A stretch of 64,000 nt of DNA from Thinopyrum elongatum (GCA_011799875.1 CM022301.1:14606443-14670442), one strand, 5' to 3'. Positions 10,883 to 22,552 are shown, counted from the first letter of the stretch. A program made the numbers and translations. Notes: generated from the letters alone by a model not told the origin.

Positions 10883-12088
10883 ATGTCTGACGACGATAAG
10901 ATCCCCGAGTGCGATGACTGTACCGACGACGGGGGTATGTGCGACAGATCGCACCTAGATAACGGTACATGCTTCTCCCTCACGCTTAAGGAGGGCTTCG
11001 AAGGTTTTACGGTATGTAACTTCAGTGGCACGTGTTTCTTCTGAATTAAGCATGGCTTAAGATTTTTGCTTTAACGTGTAATTTCCATTTATTATAATTT
11101 GACTAGTGAATACCCTGCTATGCAAGACCATATGTCCTTGAGAAGCTATCTTTCGAAGAGATGTCCAAGGTGGACACGAAGATAGCTCACCTTAAAACGA
11201 AACATGGTTCCGATTTTGAGGTTCAGATCATAAATGAAGTAGGTCACACTCATTTTGGATGTTCAAATTGGGAAGGATTATGCAAGGCCTATGGATTCGA
11301 GGAGGATATGAAAATAACATTCGATCTTGGCAATCCGGAAGATGAAAACATTTGGCTGGATCCTAACATGATTCCGATTCTACCTCCGTGTGAGTTTGTT
11401 AAACACATTTGTTAAATGATCTATATTCCTTATCTAAAAATACTTGTTATTCATACCTGCTGAACTTGTTTTTTATAATTGACAGCTTATTTTCTCTCTT
11501 CCCAAGAAAAACAAAAGATAATAGACGACACCTACTACAGTCATGGCGCAAAGCTAACTTGGGAGGAGAAGAGTTATCTTATCTCCTTTGTTAAAGACGT
11601 TCTACAACTTAAGATCATCTATGGAGTTGGGAAAAATTATGGTAAATACGTGCCACTAGTCCACGAGTTGTGCGATGCTAACATTCATGCTAGTATCATG
11701 GTAAGATTTTTACTATTGTGTCACTAGTTAGTCAATCTTTTTCCTACATTCTTCTGAAGTAAACTTCATTGCTAACTATATATGTTACTATTATGCTCTT
11801 CAACAGAAGCTCCCGGATGTGGTTGTGCCTCCATTTATGTTTGTGGAAGGTGAGATGACAGTTGTTTACGTACGACCATGGTCGGAGGGTCTCAAATATG
11901 CATACTCGACCTCTAAAACAGATGGAGGCCTCAAAATCAAGGCTTGGAGAAAAATAGTGCTGAGCGAAGGCCACAAAATGGAGACAGTTGGATCTCTATG
12001 TTGCATAACGGAGAAGGAGGGGTTTTTCTGTTTTATGCTATGCTACCCGAGAGTAGTAGGTCCTGCTACCTTACCTAGTAGTGGTTAA
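10883..12088 (+). pseudogene. E gene 2: B3-like protein, broken copy (unit 2)
   Basis: Exon positions match unit 1 at offset 9404: 10883-11011, 11107-11389, 11486-11700 and 11807 onward. Two lesions separate it from the intact copy. The first codon of exon 2 is TGA at 11107-11109 where unit 1 has TGC. A T run near 12026 has lost one base, shifting the frame so that the LFYAMLPES ending is lost and the frame runs on to 12088. The other differences are mostly single substitutions. The copy probably gives no full-length protein unless a different splice acceptor skips the stop. Confidence 0.7.
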
Positions 12089-12377
12089 CTTATGATGATC
12101 ATAATGGTGAGATTGTTATATCACTATGATTAAGATGAGTTGTATATATGACTACGATGATGATGAGTTGTTATATATATCATTATGATGATGATATGAG
12201 TTGTATATCATTAGGGTGGAAGAAACACATATTAGATTAAAGTGGATGTATCGAAGTGACCAAGTTGAATATATAGGAATATATGTAGCGTAAAATATGT
12301 TTGAAATGAAAAAGAATTAAATGCAAAACACAAAACTAAAATGAAAAATAAATCATAAACCCATAAACCCCTAAACC

Positions 12378-12571
12378 TTTTAGTTACCAACCGGGACTAA
12401 AGGTCTCCCAGCCCCCGGCGCGGGGTTGTGCCACGTGGTGGGCCTTTGGTCCCGGTTCGTGTTGAACCGGGACTAGGGGGGGGGCTTTAGTCCACACCCT
12501 TTAGTGCTGGTTCCAGAACCGGCACTAAAGGGCCTTACGAACCGGGACTAAAGCCCAATTCTGCATTAGTG
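12378..12571. repeat. 3' subterminal repeats and terminus of E (unit 2)
   Basis: Inverted CCCGGTT / AACCGGGACTAAAG repeats ending in CATTAGTG at 12571 and followed by ATC (12572-12574). The first hairpin has lost about 12 bp of its left arm compared with unit 1. Confidence 0.7.
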
Positions 12572-12737
12572 ATCTGATGCTGCTATGAAATGCATTATGC
12601 ACATGGCGTCGGTGGTCAACCTAAGACTTGCTACAAATAAAGATAACATAAAAACAAAAGGACAAATCTTTGTAGGAAGGGCCAAAGGACGACATTCATC
12701 GCTTGAAATGTCGACGTCGTGTTCATCGAGCTGAAAG
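12572..12737 (-). pseudogene. Ty3/gypsy reverse-transcriptase remnant, downstream half (unit 2)
   Basis: Duplicate of 3179-3344. On the minus strand it reads into the RT motif STFQAMNVVLWPFLQRF. It ends with GAAAG (12733-12737), the left target duplication of the LTR element. The partner half is at 25055-25237, so both flanks of the insertion belong to one gypsy RT gene. Confidence 0.7.
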
Positions 12738-13113
12738 TGTTAGAATAAATCCGAGGCACATAGTTGATCTACCGAGGACCAAGCAATCACACAAGAACGA
12801 CACCGAGATTTGTTAACGAGGTTCACCAATATGGCTACATCCCCGGGGCTTGACTACGGGCGCTCCTCCCCGTGGCATAGTCACAATACCTCACCCGGTC
12901 GCCCTGGACGCCGGCACATGCCGCCGGCTTCCCGTTTGTTCCTGTGCTATTATGTTGGCATAGGTTACATCGTGTGTCTACCCTCGCTATATATGAGAGG
13001 CCTAGGATACAAGTGTCCTACTAGGACACGACTCCATATCCTATCTAAATACAATACTACTCAGAGTCCAACTGTAACCTACCTTGTACATAATATTCGA
13101 CACAACTCTAACA
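12738..13113 (-). repeat. LTR (left in the window, 3' LTR of the element)
   Basis: 376 bp, TG...CA ends, TGTTAGAATAAAT start and CAACTCTAACA end. It contains CGAGATTTGTTAACGAGG, shared by all copies of this family in the window (3345-3720, 24675-25049, 26750-27111, 28335-28711). Confidence 0.85.
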
Positions 13114-13744
13114 AACTTCACCTTGACGAATATTCTCCACCATCATGAATTCGTCAATACGTCAAACTTCCATGTACATTGGATTTGAGCTTATCCCATG
13201 AGTACCGCTGCTACTCCAGAGACTCCATGTGACCCCACATGCAACTTGCAGTCCCTCCTTTTCTTGATCACAGTCAACACTCGAGCAAAATTAAGTTCCT
13301 TATTACTCTAGTTTGTGCTCCCAACTTCCAGAGTATCCATCCAACGCTATCACACACTGATCATTGACCTGCGTGAAGTGAACAACTCACATATTGGGTG
13401 TCACACATAAGAGTTACCTGAACTCAACATCACCACTCCTTTCTTGACCGTCTGTCTGAAAACATGAAGGAATTTCACCATTGCTTGTAGTCATCCCGAG
13501 TCAAATTCGCAGTTGTCTCACCACATGTATGACCACCAGAGCCCTGGCCCGTCTCCATGTCCCGTGCTAACCGCACACCTCGCCGCTATTATGGCGTCGA
13601 GCCTCCGCTATCCCGGTCGAGTCTCAGGGGTCGCAAACCCGCACCACTCAACCCCCACTACAGAGTATCACCAATCATCACCGACCGATGACGAGTTTAA
13701 TGCTTCCATCAGACCATTGGGCTCTAGTCCGAACCACGTGTCAC

Positions 13745-14125
13745 CACTACTAGGGAAAACCTTATACAGAGAATCTTAGCAGCAGCGTGGTACAGGAAGA
13801 GGCGCTACTGCTAATTAGCAATAGCGAGGGAAAAAAACAGGCGCTACTGCTACTGACTTAGCAGTAGCGCGGCTCGGTGGAATCACGGTGCTACTAAAAT
13901 TGACCGACCGTTCCCGCCACCCTAGGTTTAGCAGCAGCGCGCTCTAGCTAACCGCACTACTGATAAAGTAATAGTAGCAGCGCGCTTTTTTTGGGTGACG
14001 CTACTGCTAATTTTGAAACTGGCCACATGGCGGGCCCCTCTTAGCAGTAGCGCGTGTGTCAGAAGCGCGCTGCTGCTATCTTATTAGCAGCAGCGCGGTT
14101 TACGACCAGCGCTACTGCTAAGCCG
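13745..14125. repeat. 5' subterminal repeats of element A
   Basis: Many direct and inverted copies of TTAGCAGTAGCGC and its complement, spaced 15-40 bp, after the terminal CACTACTAGGG. They are presumed binding sites for the element's own proteins. A pyrimidine-rich leader follows to about 14320. I see no ORF of note between 14125 and 14600. Confidence 0.75.
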
Positions 14126-14604
14126 CAGCATATACCACCTTTTCCCTCCCCCTCCCCCTCCCACCTGCTCTCTCCCTCACTTTGCTTCTTCCTCACTACT
14201 TCTCCCCCCATTACTCTCCTTCTTCTACCTACCTTTCTCTCTCTTTATTACTCCTAGCTAACTACACCACCTCCATTAATGCATCTCCTTTCTCTTTTTC
14301 CTTCCCCCTACACTAGTTGAAGTTGTCTCCTCCCAAACTAGCTAGCTAGGTAGATGTAGCATTTAGTGAAGTGACCTATGTAACCCCTAACTAGATCTAG
14401 CCTTGTCAAGAAGAGCTTTGTCCACTTTTGATCTCCCTACTACATCATCATCTCCACCGTGTGCTCGATCTCGAGATAGGTGATTAAAAATTTATGCTTT
14501 TGCAAGAATGAAAATATGTGTATGTGTGTGCGATATGACATAATCGGGCGATATGATGGAAATTGTGTGTGTGGCATGAGTTGACGTCGAATTGTGCTTG
14601 TGAG

Positions 14605-14717
14605 TTGCCTATGTTTTGCCGAAATGTCGATTTATTTCCGTTTCAGCGAATTCCGGGCAAACTCTATATGTCCTATTTTTAGGGAAGGTCATGCCGAATT
14701 TTTGTATGACTTTGATG
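14605..14717 (+). other. Conserved pre-ATG leader block before A transposase (unit 2)
   Basis: Same block as 5213-5325. It reads open for about 50 codons in frame with the transposase, but that stretch is not transposase-like and a splice acceptor (CCGTGCAG) lies at 14755-14762, so a downstream start at 14769 or 14784 is preferred. Confidence 0.55.
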
Positions 14718-14768
14718 CATGCACACATTTTTATAATCAATTTGTTTATTATTACCGTGCAGGCGTTC

Positions 14769-17422
14769 ATGTTGGTCAGTGGAATGATGGTGGACAGGTG
14801 GTTGCGGTCGGCGGTGCAGGACATGAAAGAAAATAACCTGACAGAGGTTTTATGTCCGTGTCGAAGATGCAAAGGACGAGTTTGGCTCGACCCCTATGAC
14901 GATGGTCGTGTCGAAGCGCACCTGCTCATGACTGGTTTCATGGATGGCTATACTCGGTGGATAATTGAAGACGAGGATGATGATGTTGAGGACGCCGACG
15001 GGGCAGGCAATGACGACACGGGGCAAGACGAAGAGATGATCGATAATGGCGGCGGGGAAGAGGCCGGACATGGCGGCGGAGAAGGGGCCGGACATGGCGG
15101 CAGAGAAGGGGCTGGACATGGCGGCGGAGAGAACGTGGACTCCACGCCGCAGAGTTCGTCGGTACTAAGTTCAATCGTGCGGGACCCTCATGTTCAAGCA
15201 CTGCTTCGCAAGGAGACGAGTACTGAGAGAGCTGCTTCTAGAGAGGAGGCCAAGCTGCAGCAACTGGTGGTAGACTCGAACACTCCATTGTATCATGGTT
15301 GCAATCCTGAGGTGACCCGCTTGAGTTTCATGCTCCAACTCCTGAAGACGAAGGCTAAAAACAAATGGACCGACACTAGCCTCGATGAGCATCTCAAGTA
15401 CCTAAAGGATGTTCTTCCCGCGGGGAATCTTTGTCCTACTAGTGTGGATGAGGCCAAGAAGATCATGTGCCCTCTTGATCTGCCGCACGTTAGATACCAT
15501 GCATGCATCAACGATTGCATAATTTGTCAGAAGGAGCACGCGGAAAAAACAAGCTGTCCGGTGTGCAATGCTTCTCAATACAAGAAGGCCAGGAAGAAAT
15601 CTCCCCAGAAAGTTGTATGGTACTTACCGATCACTCCCCATCTCCAGCGGTATTTCGTAGATCCCAAGGAAGCAAAGCTCATGCGCTGGCACGCGGAGAG
15701 GAAGAAGCCCGACGATGGAGATGATCCGAAGCTAAGACACGTCAAGGATGGAAGCCAGTGGAGAGCGTTGAACGACGAATATCGGTATTTCGAATGTGAT
15801 GCAAGGAACATCGTGCTCGACGCGTGTACCGATGGCATAAATCCGTTTGGCAACCAGAACACCAACCATAGCACATGGCCCGTGTTTGTATGGATGTACA
15901 ACCTCCCCCCTGGTGGTGCATGAAGTCAAAGTACATTCACATGAGCATGCTAATTCAAGGGCCGAATCAACCGGGAAATAATATTAATCTGTATCTGGGG
16001 CTACTTCAAGAGGAGTTAGACACGTTATGGAAAACACCGGCCAAGACATGGGACGCCAGCAAAGGCGAGTATTTCTATATGAGAGCCGCGCTGATCACGA
16101 CGGTGCACGTCATCTCTCGAAAGTCGATCAGTGTGAAGCAGCTCCGAAGGCTACAGGAAGAGATCGTTGTGATACTGAATGACCTTGAGATGTACTTCCC
16201 GCCCGCGTTCTTTGACGTCATGGTGCATCTGTGTGTCCATATTGTGGACAACATAATAGACCTGGGGCCGTCATTCCTGCACAACATGATGCCGTTTGTG
16301 AGGATGAATGGGATCATCAAAGGATTCGTTCGTAACATGTCCCGTCCGGATGGAAGCATCGTCCAGGGCTATCTGACACAAGAGTGCACCTCTTTCTACG
16401 AGAATTTTCTATATGGCGCAGACCAGCCGCCTGGTGTTGGTGTTGGTTTTCCCGTTAACAAGCACGATGGGAGGCTCAAAGGAGAAGGTCACTCCAACGG
16501 TTGCAGGGAACTGCACGTGGCATACTCAGATTGACGCAACGACTTTGACAGAGCAAACTTGGTAGTGCTACAACACCTAGACGAGGTAGATCCTTTCGTG
16601 GCACTGCACAAAGAAATTATTGCAAAGAAGTATCGTGACCGGGGGGTATGCAGGACGGACGCCGAAGTTACTAGAGAGCACAACTCCACTTTCCTGCATT
16701 GGTTCAAAGAGCATATTATTGCTAATCCCCCGGAAGAGGGCTCTAAGGACGGATTGCTCATATACGCCTTAGCACATGGCCCCTCGCCCAACCTCGTCAC
16801 CTATCAGGCATACGATATCAACGGATACATGTTCTACACGGAGGCCAAAGATATGGATAGTGATGATCAGAACTCAGGGGTGATGATGGAATGCATGACC
16901 GGCAGCGACAACGGTGCAACTGAGAGATTTTACGGAAGGGTCGAGGAGATCTGGGAGCTTGACTACTCTGGACTGCACAACGCGACGATGTTCCATGTCA
17001 GATGGGCTAAGAATGTCGAAAGAGAAAACCGATATTTCACAACCATGACTATACCCGACGCCAAGAGCGCTACCGTGAACGCTATCGCAAAAAATGAACC
17101 ATGGGTACACGCTAAGCACGTGACACAATGCTTCTTCATAACCGACCAGTGCAATCCCAGCCGTGTTCTCGTGAGGAGAGGCAAAAGGAACATAATTGGA
17201 ATGGATGGAGTCACCAACGAGGAAGACTACGACCAGTACGGCAACCCAATGAGGGAAGATGACGATGATGATGAAGTATACATCAAAAGAAGAATCAATA
17301 CTACATTACCTAAGAAAGATCGTACTTCATGGAAAAGGAAAAGTCACAATGAGGGGCTCAATTATTCTTCAGCGAACAAGAAGGGAAAGAAGCTCACTCA
17401 AAAACAAAAACGTCAACGCTGA
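14769..17422 (+). pseudogene. A TNP2-type transposase, broken and internally deleted
   Basis: Domain order is a transposase-associated domain (VDRWLRSAVQDM, LCPCRRCKGRVW), an acidic linker with Gly-rich GHGG repeats, a zinc-type motif (HACINDCIICQKEH, SCPVCNASQY), the start of Transposase_21 (ACTDGINPFG, NHSTWPV), then the DUF4218 end (ISRKSISVKQLRRLQEEIV, FPPAFFDVMVHL) and DUF4216 (YEINGYMFYTEA-like, VEEIWELDYSGLH). There are three lesions. One base is missing in the C run at about 15903-15911, shifting frame. Around 16107 the sequence jumps from ALITTVH to VISRKS, removing the roughly 200 residues where relatives carry the FWDLPYWK and DVMHVTKN motifs. TGA occurs at 16532-16534. It ends at a basic tail, stop 17420-17422. 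It cannot supply an active transposase. The start at 14769 or 14784 is uncertain. Confidence 0.8.
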
Positions 17423-17684
17423 GGAACCGTTATCGGTCAAATGATGTAATATATATGTTCCTATTTTGTGTACACACTTAACCATTATGCATGGGTCAAA
17501 TGATGTAATATATATGTTCCTATTTTGTATACATACTTAACCGTCAAATGATGCAATATATATCGCCTTAGTTATATACATTGTATCACCATCCCTTCGT
17601 TCACTGCTCTTGTAAAAAAGGAAAAGAAAAGAAAAGAAAAGGGAGAGAAAATAAAATAGAAGAAACAAACAGGAAAACTGCTAT
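17423..17684. other. Non-coding spacer after A transposase
   Basis: AT-rich sequence with repeated GTCAAATGATGTAATATAT and TATGTTCCTATTTTG units (about 17430-17560), then an A/G-rich tract (17610-17670). It is probably the 3' untranslated region and terminator area of the transposase gene. No gene seen. Confidence 0.5.
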
Positions 17685-17865
17685 AGGTACTGGTTATAGC
17701 AGTAGCGCTTTTCTGAAAAAGAGCTATAGCTAGTCAAGTTAGCAGTAGCGCTGTCCGGATAAACACGCTATAGCTACCTGTGATAGCAGTAGCGCTTTCT
17801 GGCTAAACGCGCTATAGCTAAGTTAGCTATAGCGCGTTCTTCCGGAACGCGCTACTGCTACCTCG
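17685..17865 (+). promoter_or_regulatory. Internal subterminal-type repeats before A gene 2
   Basis: Several inverted copies of GCAGTAGCGC and GCTATAGCTA-type motifs are packed into about 180 bp between the two genes. They are the same motif class as the element ends (13745-14125 and 23325-23554). A GC-rich leader (about 17870-18150) follows, then an AT-rich stretch to 18640 with repeated AAAGCAATTGTTGCTATTT. I cannot identify a clear TATA box. Position and repeat type match the internal promoters of B, D and E. Confidence 0.55.
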
Positions 17866-18639
17866 ACTTAACCCCCCAAATCCCCACTCTCTGCTTCTTC
17901 CCGCCTCTGCTTTTCCCCCCAAATCCCCACTCTCTCTTCCCCCGTCGTCGCCGTCGGAGCCCTGCCCTCGCCGCGCCCCTGCGCTCGGCCCTGACCTCGG
18001 TGCTCGGCCCCGTCCCGGCGCTGGCCCCCGTCTCCCCCGACCCCGGCGACCCTCGGTGCCGCGCCGTCTCCCCCGACCCCGCCTCGCCTCGGTGCTGCGC
18101 CATCTCCCCCGACCCCATCTCTCTCTCTCTCTGCGCTCTGTAAGCCCTCTCACCTCCCCTCTTCTCTGCTATTTAGTGCTAGTTAATATGAAATAGTATG
18201 AACCCTAGGCTATTTTTTATTGTACGAAAAAACAGAATTGATTATATAGGTTTCTTGCATTTTTTAGTTAAAGCAATTGTTGCTATTTAAATTTTATAGT
18301 GCTAGTTAGTTAATTAGAATTAGTATGAAACCTAGGACAGATTAGTTAAAGTAACTGTTGCTATTTAATTTTTTTAGTTAAAGCAATTGTTGCTATTTAA
18401 AAAAACAGAATTTGAAGTGGACAGATTAGTTAAAGCAACTGTTGCTATTTAAATTTTTTAGTTAAAGCAATTGTTGCTATTTTTTAGTTGCAAATTTGAA
18501 GTGGACATGTGATATGTGGACATGTGATTTGGACATGTCATATTTGGAATTTGGACATGTCATTTGGACATGTGATGTTTTGGACATGTCATATTTGGAA
18601 AATGATGATTATGTGTAGGGTAAATGATCTGAGTGGCCT

Positions 18640-18812
18640 ATGTTTCGCCGGAATGTTGATTCATTTCCGTTCCGGTGGATTTCAGGCGCTCGATATGTCC
18701 ACTTTTTAGCAAAGGTCATGCCGAAATTTTCCGTGAATTTTGGCCTGACTTGTGCTAGAAAGTAGGCATATCGAGTGCCGGGAGCAGCTGGGAAACGGCA
18801 TTCCGGCAAACA
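18640..18812 (+). other. Conserved leader block as a long imperfect hairpin
   Basis: The leader block (GTTTCGCCGGAATGTTGAT, GGCGCTCGATATGTCC, GCAAAGGTCATGCC) occupies about 18640-18735. A second, diverged copy follows in inverted orientation to 18812, ending GCATTCCGGCAAACATAG. Together they can fold into a stem of about 80 bp with bulges. It ends about 75 bp before the ATG of gene 2. Only a single arm exists in the other occurrences. Confidence 0.6.
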
Positions 18813-18887
18813 TAGATCTTTTTTATGTCATTTCTCATTTTTTTTTATAGTTTTAGAATTAAACGAGGAGACTTAATCATTGGAAAC

Positions 18888-21800
18888 ATGTCGAACAACG
18901 AAGAAACCGGGCCTTCTGACCAAGATGCAGACGAGATGGATTATGAGGGTGAACAACAGTACCTCGACTTTTTGTCTGCTAAGCACAGTCAAGGTTTGCA
19001 GGTCGGCCTCGATGATGGTACTGATGCCGACATCGACACCGACAGCGCCGGCACCGATGGCGGCGCCGAGACCGGCGGGGAAGATACCGGCGGGGAAGGT
19101 ACCGGCGCCGATGCCGCTACCGAAAAGAAGAAGCAGAAGAAGCAGAGGATACCAAAACCTAACAAACTCGGCATTGGACGACTGGTGATCACAAAGATGG
19201 CACCTGGCAAGTTTGAGCCATTAGAGCCAGAAGAACCTCACAAGTGCTATGGGAACCAAGTAGGATGCATCCTACGGGGATGCGCGAGCATCAACGACGA
19301 TGACTTAAGGAGTAAAGAACATTTGAGGCAGTTGCTCCTGACGAAGTTGCACAAGAGATTCAAGTTCCCCGACCGGGATGATAGAATAGAACAACTGTGG
19401 GATGATCCAAAGATGAAAAAGATTAACAATCACGCCATGGGCATGTTTAGCAATGATTTGGCCTCCTGGATAGGGAGGGTGAAACGAGCTATTGAGGCTG
19501 AGGAACCCCTGTCCAAGATTCTGGAGGAAAATCCGACACTTACGGAAGAGGAGTTCGAAAAGTTCAAGAACACTTGCGCTACCGAGGCAGCCAAGGCTAA
19601 GGCTGCGAAATTCAAGAGCCTTCGGCAAAGGAACACGGGGAAGCATCGCCTCGGAAGCCGTGGCTACCTTGGCAAAAGGCCCATATGGGATAAGGAGGAC
19701 GCGAAACGTGAAGCCACGGGTCTCCCAGACCCCTTCGCGAAGTTCACCAACCCCTTGGAGCGTGACTTCATCAGGGCCCGCTACAAGTGGGACAAGGAAA
19801 AGAAGGTTTTTTACATGGACCAGATCACGAGGAGGTTGATTAGAATACTGGTAATTATTCTTTTACCACCTTACATTTAGCTCCTGATCAAGTCGACTAC
19901 ACATTCGTAAATGGTTCACGTTCCTTCTGCAGGAGAAGCAACACCAGCTTGCAGCCGAAAGCCCTACTTCGCCGATGAGGCCCAAGTGGGACACCCCTCT
20001 CAACCGGGCCTTGAACGAACTTAAGGGACTCCCTTTGGGCCAGCGGCTGCAATATGGACGTGTGCACGGCGCCGGAGACGGCACCACGTGGAAGGTGTTT
20101 TACAACGAGGGCCCAGAGGCCAAGAACCAAAAAAGAAGTTTAGTCAGGCGGACATCAACGAGAAGGTGAAGCTTGCGTTCGAGAAAAAAGCAGCTGAGGA
20201 CACGAAAAAAGCAGCCGAGGAGAAAAATGAGTTGCTACAGCAGGCAGTCGATGCAGCTGTAAATGCCCGCAGAAATGATTTCCCTACTAACTTGGTCCCG
20301 GCTATCATCAACTGGACGAAGGAAAATCCAGACAAGACGGTACATGATTTCCCCATGCCCAGTTTCGTCGGGAGCAACTCGGTGAACAACACCACCGCAC
20401 CATCACCTGCTCACACAACCGGGCCTGCTCTCGCACCCGCACCCGCACCCGCTCATAGCAGCCCGTCCTCAGTCTCTGGCGCGCTAGGCGGGCCTTCGTC
20501 TTTAGCTGAGCTCAACGCCCTCACGGTAATTACATGTCGCACCAACATATATATCTAGAATATTCCATTTTCATTGCCTTTCGGATGTTTTACGCCGCAG
20601 ACATGTGTTTGCAGGCCGACGAAACCCCATGCACCGTACTCTACTTGATCAAAGGCCAGAAGGTGGACGTGGGAAAGGGGGTGATAACGAAGCCCTTGGA
20701 ACTCACGTTCCACAACCAGCCGATGCCCGGTGGGCACTTCAGGGTTACCTTGTCGAGTGTGAAATCGGGGCATGAGGATTTGCCTCCTCCAGTACGGCTA
20801 GGGGAAGAGGACGACGAGACCCCGCTGCAGATTGGAAGCTGCAAGGGTTGGGTGCTGCTATGGCCGAAGAATCTTCTTCGTCTGGAGCCGGCCGAGAGCA
20901 CACCAATAACCACACATCAACAAGCATGTATGGAGACCACCACCCCGCCTACGCAATTACTAGCGCCTGTAGTGCCGGGTGAGAGCGGCGGACGACGTGA
21001 TGAAGGGGGTCCAATAGTGGCTGATGTAATCGCCCCCGTAGAACAAAGAATGGATGATGAGATGGAGGTGGAGGACCCAATGAGTTTCCTCAATACAGGC
21101 GCCTATGACGGTGACTTAGATATGATGAGTCAGCCATATGACGAATCGGGCTATCAGCATGCTGATGAGGATATGGATGATCTGCCCGGGCAGGAACGTC
21201 CTAGCAGGGATTGCAAGAAGTCCCTCTTCATGAAATCCTCACAGGACACGCCTGAAGATGCCGCCTCAACACAGGCTCAACTAGCCGGGGGTCGTACAGT
21301 GCTTAGCCCGGCAACACTGGGGCAGGGGTTAAGGAAGAGATCGGGGAAGATAGGCTCAGCTGCCTACAAACAAGCCAGAGCACATAGCAGCCAAACGAAG
21401 GATTTTGAATAGCGTGTACCTGTCAAAGGTGCGGCCAAGTTTCATGTCACGGGCGAGCCGATGCTACCGCCGAAACCGCTGGAGGCACTATCAGGGGATC
21501 TCAGGAGACTGCACGACCATGTGCTGTCGATTGAGAAAAGCCTACTAGCCTCGAAGGATCCAGGATATCCGACATACGCGGCTCGTGTGCCTGAGGGGAA
21601 GTGCTACGTCGACACACGACCCGCGAAGGTGTTCTTCCTGCGGTTTGACCATATCTTCGAGATGTTTCTGACAAGGCGGCTCGATTTTACAATCGTTCGC
21701 CTTTTTGCGCTACATATGAGCTCCGTCATGAAGAGAGAAGAAGTCTCGCAAATCTGTGTGGCGGATCCATACTACATGCACGAGTCCTTCTTGAGTCTCG

Positions 21801-22552
21801 GCGACTTTGAGCGTGAAACTGCTAGGGAGTACCTCCAAAACTTCATGGTACATAATAAGGACCAGGAAATTGTCCTTCTGCCTTATCATCCAAAGTAAGT
21901 CAGTGCCGGACAACCCTTTCGTACATTTCAATCATTCCTTCTCGCTCATATGGAGAATAATTTGAGGTGTTTTTTTCCCCGCAGCAACGGGCGCGCCGTC
22001 CTTATCGTTCTTTACCCGCGAGTCTCCCACGCCGTGTATTTCGACCCTACTAGAAACTACGAGAAGAAGGACTACACCCACATAATGAATATTCTAGATG
22101 ATGCTCTCCTAGGCTTCAGCATTAGGGGTGGCCACCTGCAGATCAGGAAACAAAGGAACAAGAAGTTGGGTTTCTCGCATAAAACTAACTTCTGCTGCAT
22201 CCATGTCCCAAAACCAAGCAAGAACAATGGATTCTACCTCCTCCATCTCATGATGGAGTTTAGAACGGATCACCAAAAGCTTCGCATGACAAGCAGAAAT
22301 GATGATCATATCTGCAAGTGGGTAGAATCTCATGGAGAAGCGGATTATAAACTTAGATATGACTTTTTTCGCATCCAGAGGGACATTGCGATGATCATCA
22401 TGAAAGAAGTCGTCAATGAGAAGGGGATGTTCCACCACGGCCCTATATCGCGAGCTGACGTCCGAACTTGCATAGGCATGCAACGTCAGGACCTCACGCC
22501 GTTCAAGAAGTTAGGGTCCATCCTTGATGATATGGAAGGATGGAACTTCTAG
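18888..22552 (+). pseudogene. A gene 2: Transposase_24-like protein with degenerate Ulp1-like domain
   Basis: Exons are 18888-19850, 19933-20525, 20615-21894 and 21985-22552. The first part has an acidic N-terminus (MSNNEETGPSDQDADEMD), a KKKQKKQR basic patch and a Transposase_24-type core (GSRGYLGKRPIWDKEDAKRE, ending KVFYMDQITRR). A Lys/Ala-rich coiled region and Pro/Ala linker follow. The last exons resemble a Ulp1/C48 peptidase fold. Where active relatives have His, this reads GRAVLIVLYPRVSHAVYFD; where they have Cys, it reads KPSKNNGFYLLHL, so His and Cys are gone and a protease is unlikely. Lesions are one missing base near 20126 (GPEAKNQ to PKKKFSQ) and TAG at 21410-21412. The C-terminus ends DDMEGWNF. 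The product would be the TNPA-like DNA-binding partner of the transposase. Confidence 0.7.

Larger units (their letters stand above)
6107..12571 (+). mobile_element. CACTA element E, unit-2 copy, 5' truncated
   Basis: It begins at a splice donor (TTGGTGAGCC) homologous to 37267-37275 of element B, so its 5' terminus and first exon are missing. It contains, in order, the coiled-coil membrane protein gene, a C-terminally truncated TNP2 gene, a repeat array of about 0.6 kb, the internal promoter, the B3-like gene (broken) and the 3' terminus CATTAGTG at 12571 followed by ATC. The unit is a chimeric, non-autonomous derivative of the B/D/E lineage. Confidence 0.8.
6107..15498. repeat. Second unit of a tandem duplication of about 9.4 kb
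   Basis: Bases 1-6106 align with 9408-15498 nearly without interruption, at offsets from 9407 falling to 9392 through small indels. Similarity stops exactly at 6106/15498. At 6107 the sequence switches to the first intron of an E-type element, while 15499 continues element A. This fits a head-to-tail duplication with its junction at 6106/6107 and unit 1 starting about 3.3 kb left of the window. Identity by eye is very high, so the event is recent relative to the nested insertions it contains. Confidence 0.8.
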
